Assembly: GCF_030053895.1 (NCBI RefSeq)
Contig: NZ_CP125781.1
Location: 2,914,001 to 2,978,000 of the forward strand
Reading direction: 5' to 3'
DNA from: Trabulsiella odontotermitis
GTDB lineage: Bacteria > Pseudomonadota > Gammaproteobacteria > Enterobacterales > Enterobacteriaceae
DNA length: 64,000 bases
The notes below the pieces were generated by a model, which had not been told where the DNA came from, made no database searches, and saw only the letters and a program-made list of their open reading frames with translations. The first letter of the stretch is position 1; each line of letters starts with the position of its first letter. Positions 53,685 to 63,984 of the stretch are shown here, in pieces. The position numbers and the translations under genes were made by a program.

Positions 53685-54158
53685 TTACACACATTCCGTG
53701 AATAGCTGTTTGCGATCGTTGGGTACCTGGCGAATTTCCACTTCAACGCCCTTCCCAACCAGCTGTGTCAATTTTTCTATTTCATCCGGCAGGAGATTAA
53801 TGGCTTTGGAAATATTAATGCTGCCTTCCTTCACTTTAATTCCGCCAAGATTGATACTTTTGATATCGTCCACCGCACTGGCTAATCGCCAGGCGTCTTC
53901 GACAGATTCAACAACAATAAAAAGGTTATATTTATCGGTGACGCCGCTTTTTATCGCTTCGATTGAGTCGTCGATATTTTTGATCACCAGCTTCACCGAA
54001 GGCGGTTTAGCCAGCTTTATGGTCGTTTTGCGCAGTTCATCATTGGGGACACTGTTGTTCGCAATGAGAATGCAATCTGCGCCGACATATTGCGTCCATG
54101 AAAAGGCAACCTGCCCATGGAGTAATCGGTGGTCAACCCGCATTAAGGCAATCATCAT
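53685..54158 (-). CDS. gfrB: PTS mannose-family IIB component (GfrB)
   Basis: 157 residues. The cytoplasmic IIB domain of the mannose class: MRVDHRLLHGQVAFSW contains the phosphorylated His14. It receives phosphate from GfrA and transfers it to the incoming sugar at GfrCD. The first two codons are both ATG (54158 or 54155); GAGG lies 4 bp before the first. It starts 12 bp after gfrA. Confidence 0.91.
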   Translation of the reverse strand: MMIALMRVDHRLLHGQVAFSWTQYVGADCILIANNSVPNDELRKTTIKLAKPPSVKLVIKNIDDSIEAIKSGVTDKYNLFIVVESVEDAWRLASAVDDIKSINLGGIKVKEGSINISKAINLLPDEIEKLTQLVGKGVEVEIRQVPNDRKQLFTECV

Positions 54159-54170
54159 TTTTCCTCATTA

Positions 54171-54593
54171 TCAGAAATCTTTATCCGCCTGGAAGGCAGT
54201 GGCGAGGGTTTGATTACAGTACTGAATACTTTCTTTGGAACTGATCAGCGCGTCGTTAATTAATTTGCTGGTATTCTGCTCTTCAGCAGAAATCAGCAAA
54301 TCAATTACCAGAGGCAAGTTCAGTCCGGAAAGTAAATGAAACTGTGGCCGTTGCAAAAAGCGCACAAACTCATTATTCACGCTACCGGCAAAAATATCGG
54401 TAATGGCAATGACGTCGTCTTCTTCAGGCAGAGACGCCATTAACGCCCCAACCTGCGCTGTCAAATCCGTATTTTCATCTACATAAGCGCATAACGTGTA
54501 GATATTCGGTTGCATGCCGAGAATCAGCTCAACCGAATTGAGTACCCCTTGGGCGAAAGTGCCATGGCTGGCAAAAATATAGTGTCGTTTCAT
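54171..54593 (-). CDS. gfrA: PTS mannose-family IIA component (GfrA)
   Basis: 140 residues. The IIA(Man) fold with the phosphorylatable His10 in IFASHGTFAQGV, and the VIAITDIFAGSVNNEF segment. It accepts phosphate from HPr and passes it to GfrB. First gene of the operon; a perfect sigma-54 promoter lies 37-52 bp upstream. Its Shine-Dalgarno and ATG form one arm of a 14-bp inverted repeat whose other arm lies upstream of the promoter, so initiation may be blocked in RNA that reads through from gfrR. Confidence 0.92.
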   Translation of the reverse strand: MKRHYIFASHGTFAQGVLNSVELILGMQPNIYTLCAYVDENTDLTAQVGALMASLPEEDDVIAITDIFAGSVNNEFVRFLQRPQFHLLSGLNLPLVIDLLISAEEQNTSKLINDALISSKESIQYCNQTLATAFQADKDF

Positions 54594-54675
54594 CCTGTCC
54601 TCGAAAGCTCATTCCACCACGCGTAATTTTGCAAGCCGCGTGCCAGTAAAAAGTGGCGATCGACAGGATGAAACG
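54586..54675 (-). repeat. 14-bp inverted repeat spanning the gfrA translation start and upstream of its promoter
   Basis: CGTTTCATCCTGTC at 54586-54599 and its exact reverse complement GACAGGATGAAACG at 54662-54675. In minus-strand RNA, the downstream arm contains the gfrA ribosome site and AUG. The upstream arm lies between the gfrR stop and the sigma-54 promoter, so only RNA that starts before the promoter would contain both arms. Confidence 0.75.
54630..54645 (-). promoter_or_regulatory. Sigma-54 (-24/-12) promoter of gfrABCDEF
   Basis: The minus strand reads TGGCACGCGGCTTGCA, a full match to TGGCACG-N4-TTGCA. The expected start is near 54619, about 26 bases before the gfrA ATG. The adjacent activator GfrR has an intact GAFTGA motif, as needed for sigma-54 contact. 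Confidence 0.93.
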
Positions 54676-54684
54676 TAAGAAGGG

Positions 54685-57447
54685 TTAAAACTCTTGATCC
54701 TGCTGGATAAATTCAGTCTCCAGCGTTAACACATCATGAATGTAATAAAGCTCCACTACCGGGATTTTGACACTATAGCTCGCCTCAATGACACTAAAGG
54801 CCTGGCGCAGGAGTGTCAGCTCGCTCTCCGGACACTGCCGTCCGGTGTAAGTGCCCGGCGATGCGTTACGAATCAAACGCTCAATCAGGCAACTGATGTG
54901 AACATACAGCGCCACCTTGCGATCATTCGGCACCTGACACCCGGCCAGATGCTCATAGCGGAAAACAAACTGCTCGACCTGGTTGATCACTTTGCCGGTG
55001 TCGAGAATAGTGACCGATTCAATCACCCGCCGCAGGGAGAAGTTTTTCAGCAGCAGGTTATTGATTTCATTAACCTGCTCTGCGGAGGCAATCGTGCCGA
55101 AAATGCGCATCAGTTGCCCGTTGCCACCCCCTGCGATCAGGGAATCCAGCGAAATCCACGGCACGGCGGGGATACGCGGGTCAAGCGTACCGACTACCGC
55201 CAGCACGTCGTAGCGGTTAAAGATCAGCGCACGCTCATGGGTGTTGCTGAGCATGTGATAATCGCACGCAATAATATCGACGCCGAGGGTTTCCGGAATG
55301 CTGGCCTTCAGCAGCATACAGAGGTTTGTCGCTGCCCCCATGCCCGTCACGCAAGTGGTGAGGATCACCCGCGGTTTATTCGCCTGCGGCCAGAACAACT
55401 GATGTTCAACAGGAAGATCGGCACTTACCTCCCGCGCGATATCCTCAATCAGATGCCCCTGTAAGATCCGTTCACCGACATACAGCGCCATGCTGGTCGA
55501 CACGTTGTTGACGATGGCGACCGGCGTGGCGACACGGCGCTGGAAATAGCTATGAATAGCGTTCAGCGAGCCCATATCCACGAGGATCATTAGCCCTGAA
55601 GAGAGCGCGTTGCTCTCGATATAGTTCACCACCTGCTGCGCAATGGCCTCCGGCGTGACATCCAGTGGCATGTCAAACGACTCAAATACCGGATTCTTCA
55701 GCAGCCGGTTAGCTACGTTGGCGATGCTGCTGGCAGTCGCAAACCCGTGCGCCAGAATGACCGCCCGGCTGACATGCGTCTGGCTGACCGCGCCCGCTTT
55801 ATGCAGCCATAACGCCAGCAACAGCGCGTCGATTCGCTGAGGCTCAATATCGAGTTTCTGAGTCAGCGCCGCGATCACCGCCTGACAAAAACGGTATAAC
55901 TGCGAATATTTCTGCGCCAGATAATCATCCAGCAGACGAATGCGTTCATGGCTAAGCGCCGAGTGCGAGCCGTGAGAGCGATGAACCAGATAGTGGCTGA
56001 GCGCATAGATGCAGTTGCCGTTAAACTGGATGTTGAACTGCTTTTCCAGCCGGTAAAATTCTTCTCGCACCTGCTGCGTGGTCAACAGCAGCATCGGTGA
56101 ATCCGTGGTATCACGATGTTCAAAAATGAGCCGATCGAAGAGCGTCTCAATCTCTTCACCCATTCGTTTCTGTACGTCCTCCCACCGCGACTCCCCGGTG
56201 TTGACCTGTTCAAACAGCGCCAGCACCTGGCATTGCGTGTCATGAATGATCCCCTGAACCGGGTTGCGCGAACGCAGCAGCCAGACGAGGCTGGTTCGCG
56301 GATCGACCGTCAGCCGTTCCTCAGTGGCTAACGGCTCCCCGGAAGCGGGCAACGCGACGGCCACCTTTTCCGGCAGATCCTGAATGCCTACGCTCAGTCT
56401 CTCACTGCCCCGCTGTTTCGCCCACGCCGCCGCGACGGCATACTTCACCACGTTTTTCAGCTCGCCGACGTTGCCGCGATAGTGGTAATGATTCAGCACC
56501 TGCAACAGACGCGGCGTCAGCGCCAGTTGCGCTGCCAGCGTTTTCGCCTCCAGCCAGAAAAAGAGCAAAATCAGCGCCTCTTTTTCCTGCCGCGAGCGGC
56601 TCTGAAGGTCCGGCAGCGTCACCAGTACAGGGATGCGACGCAGAAACGTCGTCAGGAACGTACTGTGCAACTCTTCTGTGGTAGCGAAAATCAGGCGCGT
56701 AGAGACCGGGTGCCCCTGCGAGGTTTCACCCACGCGATAGATCTCTTTGCGATCCAGCCAGGTAAATAGCTTTTCCTGCCCCTCGGCGTTCAGCCGATGC
56801 ACCTCATCAAGAAACAGCATGCCGCCATCCGCGGCTTCGAATGCGCCCTGCTTATCGGTTTGCGCGCCGGTAAACGCCCCTTTAACGTAGCCAAACAGGT
56901 TGGCGGCCAGTAGCTCCGGGTTACTGGCGTACTGAGCGCAGTTGAAACTGATAAATGGCGCATCGTCTGCCAGTAGCCCCTGCGAAATGGCGAAGTGATG
57001 CATCAGTTCGGCGATATAACTTTTGCCGGTGCCACTGTCACCGGTCATCAGTAGTGGCAGACCACCGTCAGGGTAAAAGAGCGCGCTTTTAAGCTGCTCG
57101 ATGGGCTTTTTCAGGCTGCCGTCGTGACCAATCAGTAAGGAAAAATGGTCGGGCTGCTCAGGCGCAGGCCCGTCATCGGCAAGAAGTTGGGCTACGCTGT
57201 CGTAGTCATTACGCGAGAGCGTAAAAAACTGCTGACAGAAACTCTCTTTATGCAGAAAGTAGACGGGCCGGGTATTAATTTTCACCAGCACGCCCTGCGC
57301 CACCAGTTGGTTGAGATAGTGACTGGCAGTATTTCTTTTTAACGCAAAGCGTTGCGCCAGATAGCGGGCAGTGAAAACATCACTCAGGTTTTTAGGATCA
57401 AAAAAATCCGTCTGGTTCGCCAGAAATGTCAGTAATTCATTACGCAT
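54685..57447 (-). CDS. gfrR: GfrR, LevR/DgaR-type sigma-54 activator with PTS regulation domains
   Basis: 920 residues from ATG 57447 (GGGAGAA upstream). An N-terminal helix-turn-helix (about 20-60); AAA+ domain (about 105-345) with Walker A TGDSGTGKS (135-143), GAFTGA (190-195) and Walker B GGMLFLDEV (208-216). Then PRD1 (about 455-560), an IIA(Man)-like domain with His566 in ILAHG, an IIB(Gat)-like domain with Cys699 in TTCVTGMGAA, and PRD2 (about 805-915, His850). This is the LevR plan: phosphorylation by HPr or the IIB protein adjusts activity to substrate. It is transcribed in the same direction as gfrA and ends 91 bp before it. An open frame to 57549 adds 34 unlikely residues. Confidence 0.93.
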   Translation of the reverse strand: MRNELLTFLANQTDFFDPKNLSDVFTARYLAQRFALKRNTASHYLNQLVAQGVLVKINTRPVYFLHKESFCQQFFTLSRNDYDSVAQLLADDGPAPEQPDHFSLLIGHDGSLKKPIEQLKSALFYPDGGLPLLMTGDSGTGKSYIAELMHHFAISQGLLADDAPFISFNCAQYASNPELLAANLFGYVKGAFTGAQTDKQGAFEAADGGMLFLDEVHRLNAEGQEKLFTWLDRKEIYRVGETSQGHPVSTRLIFATTEELHSTFLTTFLRRIPVLVTLPDLQSRSRQEKEALILLFFWLEAKTLAAQLALTPRLLQVLNHYHYRGNVGELKNVVKYAVAAAWAKQRGSERLSVGIQDLPEKVAVALPASGEPLATEERLTVDPRTSLVWLLRSRNPVQGIIHDTQCQVLALFEQVNTGESRWEDVQKRMGEEIETLFDRLIFEHRDTTDSPMLLLTTQQVREEFYRLEKQFNIQFNGNCIYALSHYLVHRSHGSHSALSHERIRLLDDYLAQKYSQLYRFCQAVIAALTQKLDIEPQRIDALLLALWLHKAGAVSQTHVSRAVILAHGFATASSIANVANRLLKNPVFESFDMPLDVTPEAIAQQVVNYIESNALSSGLMILVDMGSLNAIHSYFQRRVATPVAIVNNVSTSMALYVGERILQGHLIEDIAREVSADLPVEHQLFWPQANKPRVILTTCVTGMGAATNLCMLLKASIPETLGVDIIACDYHMLSNTHERALIFNRYDVLAVVGTLDPRIPAVPWISLDSLIAGGGNGQLMRIFGTIASAEQVNEINNLLLKNFSLRRVIESVTILDTGKVINQVEQFVFRYEHLAGCQVPNDRKVALYVHISCLIERLIRNASPGTYTGRQCPESELTLLRQAFSVIEASYSVKIPVVELYYIHDVLTLETEFIQQDQEF

Positions 57448-57557
57448 TGCTTCTCCCGGAACAGGACACCTTGCGCACATGATGCCCGTAAACCCGGGAA
57501 GTGAGGGAGCCAGACGGCGGTGAATTTCCGCTTTTGTGGGGGAGTGCACAGAACATA

Positions 57558-57580
57558 CAGGCGCGGTGTCACCGCGCCTG
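57558..57580 (-). terminator. Hairpin downstream of gsiD
   Basis: Perfect 11-bp stem CAGGCGCGGTG/CACCGCGCCTG, three bases after the gsiD stop codon. No T-run follows, so it could be a 3'-end stabiliser; it separates gsiD from gfrR, 110 bp downstream on the same strand. Confidence 0.6.
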
Positions 57581-57583
57581 ATA

Positions 57584-58495
57584 TTACCCTTTTATCTTCG
57601 GATCCAGCGCGTCACGCAGGCCGTCGCCCAGCAGGTTAAACGCCAGCACCGTCAGGAAAATAGCAATCGCCGGGAAAATCGCCACGTGCGGAGCAATCAC
57701 CATGTCGGCGCGCGCTTCATTAAGCATCGCGCCCCATTCAGGCGTTGGCGGCTGCGCGCCCAGGCCAAGGAAAGAGAGACTGGCAGCGGAGATGATCGAC
57801 ACGCCAATACGCATGGTAAAAAAGACCACAATCGACGACACAGTTCCCGGCAGAATATGACGGAACAGAATGGTGCTGTCGCTGGCGCCAATGCTGCGGG
57901 CGGACTCAATAAACGTCTGCTGTTTAAGCACCAACGTATTGCCGCGGACCAGGCGGGCAAACGCCGGGATCGAGAAGATAGCCACGGCGATGATCACATT
58001 CGCCATCCCGCTACCCATCACCGCGACGACCGCAATCGCCAGCAGGATGCCAGGGAAAGCGAACAGCACATCGCAGATGCGCATGATGATGCGATCCCAC
58101 CAGCCTTCGTAGTACCCGGCCAGGAGCCCCAGCACAATGCCCGTCACCGCGCCAATCAGCACGGCAAACACCCCGGCGGCGAGCGAGATCCGCGCGCCAA
58201 GCAGCACCCGGCTGAAAATATCGCGACCAAGCGAGTCAACACCAAACCAGTGGATCGTCGACGGCCCGTCGTTCAGCCGATCGTAGTCAAAGTAATTTTC
58301 CGCATCAAACGGCGCTATCCACGGCGCTGCAACCGCTACCACGATCAGCAGCAGCACAAACAGCCCGGCTGCCAGCGCGATGGGTTGACGGCGGAACCGT
58401 CGCCAGAACTCACACCACGGCGTGCGCACCCGACCGGGCTTGACCGTCGGCATGGCGTCTAATACGGCCTGTCGTCGCCAGTTTAACAATCTCAC
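57584..58495 (-). CDS. gsiD: GsiD, glutathione ABC permease
   Basis: 303 residues from GTG 58495, the E. coli length. A DppC-type permease with six helices; the N-terminal OppC region reads WRRFRRQPIALAAG and the EAA loop ESARSIGASDSTILFRHILP. It pairs with GsiC to import glutathione. I chose GTG because E. coli GsiD begins at the aligned residue and it lies one base after the gsiC stop, consistent with coupling. ATG 58540 would add 15 residues overlapping gsiC. Confidence 0.93.
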   Translation of the reverse strand: MRLLNWRRQAVLDAMPTVKPGRVRTPWCEFWRRFRRQPIALAAGLFVLLLIVVAVAAPWIAPFDAENYFDYDRLNDGPSTIHWFGVDSLGRDIFSRVLLGARISLAAGVFAVLIGAVTGIVLGLLAGYYEGWWDRIIMRICDVLFAFPGILLAIAVVAVMGSGMANVIIAVAIFSIPAFARLVRGNTLVLKQQTFIESARSIGASDSTILFRHILPGTVSSIVVFFTMRIGVSIISAASLSFLGLGAQPPTPEWGAMLNEARADMVIAPHVAIFPAIAIFLTVLAFNLLGDGLRDALDPKIKG

Positions 58496-58496
58496 C

Positions 58497-59417
58497 TTAT
58501 TTGTACCTGATCGCCGGGTTAATGGCTGCGTAGAGCACATCCACCACTAAGTTGATAAGAATAAATTCCAGGGAAAACAATAACACTTCCGCCTGAATGA
58601 CCGGATAATCACGCATTTCGACGGAATCCACCAGCAAACGCCCCAACCCCGGCCAGTTAAAGACTTTCTCCACCACGATAGAGCCGCCGAGCAAAAAACC
58701 AAACTGCAGGCCCATCATCGTCACCACCGGGATCATGGCGTTTCGCAGGCCGTGCTTGAGCACTACCAGCGTTTCGCTCACCCCTTTCGCCCGCGCCGTG
58801 CGCATGTAGTCTTCGTTGAGCACATCCACAAACGAGGCGCGGGTAAAGCGCGCCATCACCGAAGCCACCGCCGCACCAAGGGTGATGGAGGGCAGAATGT
58901 AATGCCGCCAGCTGTCCGCACCGACAGTAGGTAACCAGCCCAGCTCGACGGAGAAGATTTGCATCAACAGCATGCCCAGTGCAAAGGCGGGAAACGAAAT
59001 GCCGGTCACCGCCAGCGCCATGCCGAGCCGGTCGGGCCATCGATTGCGCCACACCGCCGCCGCGATGCCCATCGCCATGCCGAAGATCACCGCCCACACC
59101 ATGCTGGCGATGGTCAGCCACAGCGTCGGCAGGAAGCGGCTGGCGATCTCTTCCGACACCGGACGCCGTGACACCATCGAGTGGCCGAAATCGCCCTGCA
59201 ACACGTTAATGATGTAATCAAAGAACTGAATATGCAGTGGCTGATCGAGCCCCAGTTGTTGCCGCACCAGTGCGATAACCTCCGCATCCGCTTCGGGACC
59301 GGCGATTAACCGCGCCGGGTCACCCGGCAACAAATGGACGAACAGGAACACCAGCACCGCCACAATCAGCAGCGTGGGGATCAATCCGAACAGCCGTTTA
59401 ATCACATAATTGAGCAT
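58497..59417 (-). CDS. gsiC: GsiC, glutathione ABC permease
   Basis: 306 residues. A DppB-type permease: MLNYVIKRLFGLIPTLLIV start, the long periplasmic loop after helix 1 with LLPGDPARLIAG, and the EAA loop ARAKGVSETLVVLKHGLRNA. It forms the glutathione channel with GsiD. Its ATG shares one base with the gsiB stop (TAATG). Confidence 0.96.
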   Translation of the reverse strand: MLNYVIKRLFGLIPTLLIVAVLVFLFVHLLPGDPARLIAGPEADAEVIALVRQQLGLDQPLHIQFFDYIINVLQGDFGHSMVSRRPVSEEIASRFLPTLWLTIASMVWAVIFGMAMGIAAAVWRNRWPDRLGMALAVTGISFPAFALGMLLMQIFSVELGWLPTVGADSWRHYILPSITLGAAVASVMARFTRASFVDVLNEDYMRTARAKGVSETLVVLKHGLRNAMIPVVTMMGLQFGFLLGGSIVVEKVFNWPGLGRLLVDSVEMRDYPVIQAEVLLFSLEFILINLVVDVLYAAINPAIRYK

Positions 59418-60955
59418 TACTTCAGATCGGCCTCGTCAAAGCTGAATCCGGTATCCGGCATGATGTAAAACCCGGTCAGATTTTTGCTGTGCGCGGAGAC
59501 CAGTTTTTCGACCACCAGCGGTACCCACGGCGATTCTTTCCAGACGATATCCTGCGCGTCTTTGTACAGACGGGCTTTCTCTTTCGGATCGTTGGTTTTC
59601 AGGGCGTCAGTCAGATCGCTGTCCACCTGCTTGTTGCTGTAAAACGCAGTGTTAAACAGGGTTGGCGGCCAGTTCTGCGAAGCGAACAGCGGCGACAGCG
59701 CCCAGTCGGCTTCACCGGTCGAGGCTGACCAGCCAGTGTAGAACATCCTCACCCCGCTCTCTTTCTGCCCTTTGCCTTCCACTTCCGCCGCGCGTTGCCC
59801 GGCATCCATCGCCGTCACCTGCGCTTTAATGCCGATCTGCGCCAGCTGCTGCTGGGTAAACTGCAACACCTTCTGCGCTGTGCTGTGGTTATGCGACGAC
59901 CACAGCGTGGTGCTGAAACCATTGGGATACCCGGCTTCCTTCAGTAGCGCCTTCGCTTTGGCCGGATCGTACGGCCACGGCTGATACTGCTGAGCGTAAG
60001 CAATCGACGGCGGCACGATACCCGTCGCCGGAGTGGCGTATCCGGCAAACGCCACTTTCACCAGCGCCTGACGGTTAATGGCGTAGTTGATCGCTTCACG
60101 CACTTTCGGGTTGTCGAACGGCTTTTGCGTGACGTTCATGCTGATGTAACGCTGCATGATAGACGGGCTGGCAACCAGCTCCAGCTTGCTATTTTTACCG
60201 AGGATCGCCGCCTGTTCGTAGGGGATCGGAAACGCGAACTGCGCTTCACCGGTCTGTAACATTGCCGCACGGGTATTGTTATCAACCACCGGACGCCAGG
60301 TGATGGTGTCGAGTTTCGGCAACCCTTGCTGCCAGTAACCGGCGAACTTCTTCACCTTCACAAAATCGGTTTGGTTCCAGGTGTCCAGTTGATACGGACC
60401 GGTACCCACCGGGTGGAAACCAATCTCGTTGCCATATTTTTTCAACGCCGCCGGGGAGATCATCGCCGTCGCCGGGTGCGCCAGGATATTGATAAACGCA
60501 GAGAACGGTGACTTGAGGGTAATTTTCACCGTGGAAGGATCCACCGCTTCGGTCTTGTCGATATTTTTGTACAGGTTATAACGCTTCAGATGGTTAGCCG
60601 GGTTGCTGGCGCGGTCGAGGTTAGCCTTCACCGCCTCAGCGTCAAACACAGTGCCGTCCTGAAACTTCACCCCCTGACGGAGCTTGAGGGTATAGACCAG
60701 ACCATCATCAGAAACGGTATAACTCTCCACCAGCACGTTCTGCAATTTCATGTCTTTATCAAGGCCAAACAGCCCCTGATAGAAGGATTTTGCCACGGCC
60801 TGTGACAGGGTATCGTTGGCATCGTAGGGATCTAACGTGGTGAAATTAGAGCCTACCGCTACCACGACATCTTTCTGCGCAAAGGCGGGCGCGGCGGTCA
60901 GGGCAGAGACAACACCCAGCGCCAGCAGCCACTTACCTGAAATTCGTTGTGTCAT
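59417..60955 (-). CDS. gsiB: GsiB, periplasmic glutathione-binding protein
   Basis: 512 residues (the E. coli length). A DppA/OppA-family solute-binding protein. The signal peptide (about 1-26) ends APAFAQ. Family segments are FTTLDPYDANDTLS, LRQGVKFQDG near residue 90, FHPVGTGPYQL and YISMNVTQKPFDN. It captures glutathione for the GsiACD transporter. It lies 27 bp after gsiA. Confidence 0.96.
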   Translation of the reverse strand: MTQRISGKWLLALGVVSALTAAPAFAQKDVVVAVGSNFTTLDPYDANDTLSQAVAKSFYQGLFGLDKDMKLQNVLVESYTVSDDGLVYTLKLRQGVKFQDGTVFDAEAVKANLDRASNPANHLKRYNLYKNIDKTEAVDPSTVKITLKSPFSAFINILAHPATAMISPAALKKYGNEIGFHPVGTGPYQLDTWNQTDFVKVKKFAGYWQQGLPKLDTITWRPVVDNNTRAAMLQTGEAQFAFPIPYEQAAILGKNSKLELVASPSIMQRYISMNVTQKPFDNPKVREAINYAINRQALVKVAFAGYATPATGIVPPSIAYAQQYQPWPYDPAKAKALLKEAGYPNGFSTTLWSSHNHSTAQKVLQFTQQQLAQIGIKAQVTAMDAGQRAAEVEGKGQKESGVRMFYTGWSASTGEADWALSPLFASQNWPPTLFNTAFYSNKQVDSDLTDALKTNDPKEKARLYKDAQDIVWKESPWVPLVVEKLVSAHSKNLTGFYIMPDTGFSFDEADLK

Positions 60956-60982
60956 CTCACTCTCCTGATAATCCCTGCTTTA

Positions 60983-62848
<1,866 letters not shown>

Positions 62849-62857
62849 ACTGGCTCC

Positions 62858-63799
62858 TTACTCACTGTAGATACCGACACTCGGGGCATCACCGGCGAAG
62901 GCAAACGCGCGATACATTCCCTCGCTGTTGAAGGGCAGCGCGACGTTACCTTCGCGATCGATGGCGATCAGCCCACCGCTGCCGCCGAGCGCGGGTAATT
63001 TTTCGCGGATCACCCGTTCGCAGGCATCCTGCAGACTCAGCCCGGCGTACTCCATCAGCGCCGAAATATCGTAGGCCGCCAGCGTGCGCATAAACACTTC
63101 ACCGGTACCGGTGCAGGAGACCGCGACGCTGGCGTTATTGGCGTAACATCCGGCCCCGACAATCGGCGTATCACCCACGCGGCCCGGCAGTTTGTTGGTC
63201 ATTCCGCCGGTGGAAGTGGCCGCCGCCAGATTGCCCATCGAATCCAGCGCTACGGCGCCAACGGTGCCCATTTTGCTGCGCTCATCGAGCGGTGCCGCGT
63301 CATGATCAAGCCGGGTTTCCCCCGCCTCGCGCGCCTGCAAAAGCTGTTCGTAACGTTCCGGGGTCGAAAACAGGCTGTTTTCCACCGGCTCCATTCCCTG
63401 CGAGGCAGCAAACTGTTCAGCACCTTCGCCAATCAGCAGCACATGCGGACTGCGCTCCAGGACCATCCGTGCCGCCAGAACAGGGTTACGCAGATGTTTG
63501 ACTCCCGCCACCGCACCCGCCTGCAACAAATTGCCATCCATGATGCAGGCATCCATTTCATGCTGTTCAGCCGCGGTAAACACCGCGCCGGTGCCGGCAT
63601 TAAATAACGGGCACTCTTCCAGTAAACGGACGGCTTCAGTGACGACATCCAGCGCGCTGGCTCCCGTTTCGAGCATCCGTTGCCCTTTTTCCACAATGAC
63701 CGAAAGCGCCGCGACGTACTGCTGCTCACGCTCCGGAGAAAGTTGCCCACGAGAAATCGCGCCTGCGCCACCGTGAATGGCGATCACCGCTTTACTCAT
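62858..63799 (-). CDS. iaaA: IaaA, isoaspartyl peptidase / L-asparaginase
   Basis: 313 residues (E. coli 321). An N-terminal nucleophile hydrolase that cuts itself to expose Thr179 (KMGTVGAVALD, with Thr179 numbered directly on this sequence). The active protein is an alpha2-beta2 assembly that hydrolyses isoaspartyl dipeptides and L-asparagine. The start AIHGGAGAI and the GNLAAATSTGGMTNK, GRVGDTPIVGAG and GTGEVFMRTLAAYD substrate-site segments are conserved. First gene of iaaA-gsiABCD, divergent from moeA. Confidence 0.96.
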   Translation of the reverse strand: MSKAVIAIHGGAGAISRGQLSPEREQQYVAALSVIVEKGQRMLETGASALDVVTEAVRLLEECPLFNAGTGAVFTAAEQHEMDACIMDGNLLQAGAVAGVKHLRNPVLAARMVLERSPHVLLIGEGAEQFAASQGMEPVENSLFSTPERYEQLLQAREAGETRLDHDAAPLDERSKMGTVGAVALDSMGNLAAATSTGGMTNKLPGRVGDTPIVGAGCYANNASVAVSCTGTGEVFMRTLAAYDISALMEYAGLSLQDACERVIREKLPALGGSGGLIAIDREGNVALPFNSEGMYRAFAFAGDAPSVGIYSE

Positions 63800-63984
63800 T
63801 TCTTCGCCTTGTGATGAATTGAACTGCTTTTTCTATACATATCATTAGACTGTCGTCTTGCTTATCTCTTTTTTGAATATAGAAAGTGCCGCCGGTACTG
63901 TAAAGGCTACACCTCATGTGGCATACAGTGCATTGCCCTTTTCTGCCATAATGGGCGCAATTGAATTTTCAGCAGGAGTTACTC

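Noticed and set aside
49964..57447. Reading the PTS operon as dga (D-glucosaminate) or an E. coli-type frl operon
   Set aside because: It has two SIS-domain enzymes and a mannose-family PTS. dga would have a lyase and an aldolase, and frl has a different permease and a kinase, so gfr fits best.
57448..57549. Longer N-terminus for GfrR
   Set aside because: No ribosome site, and the helix-turn-helix region begins just after the internal ATG 57447.
57536..58462. 308-codon open frame antisense to gsiD
   Set aside because: Extremely Arg/His/Asn-rich shadow of a membrane-protein gene.
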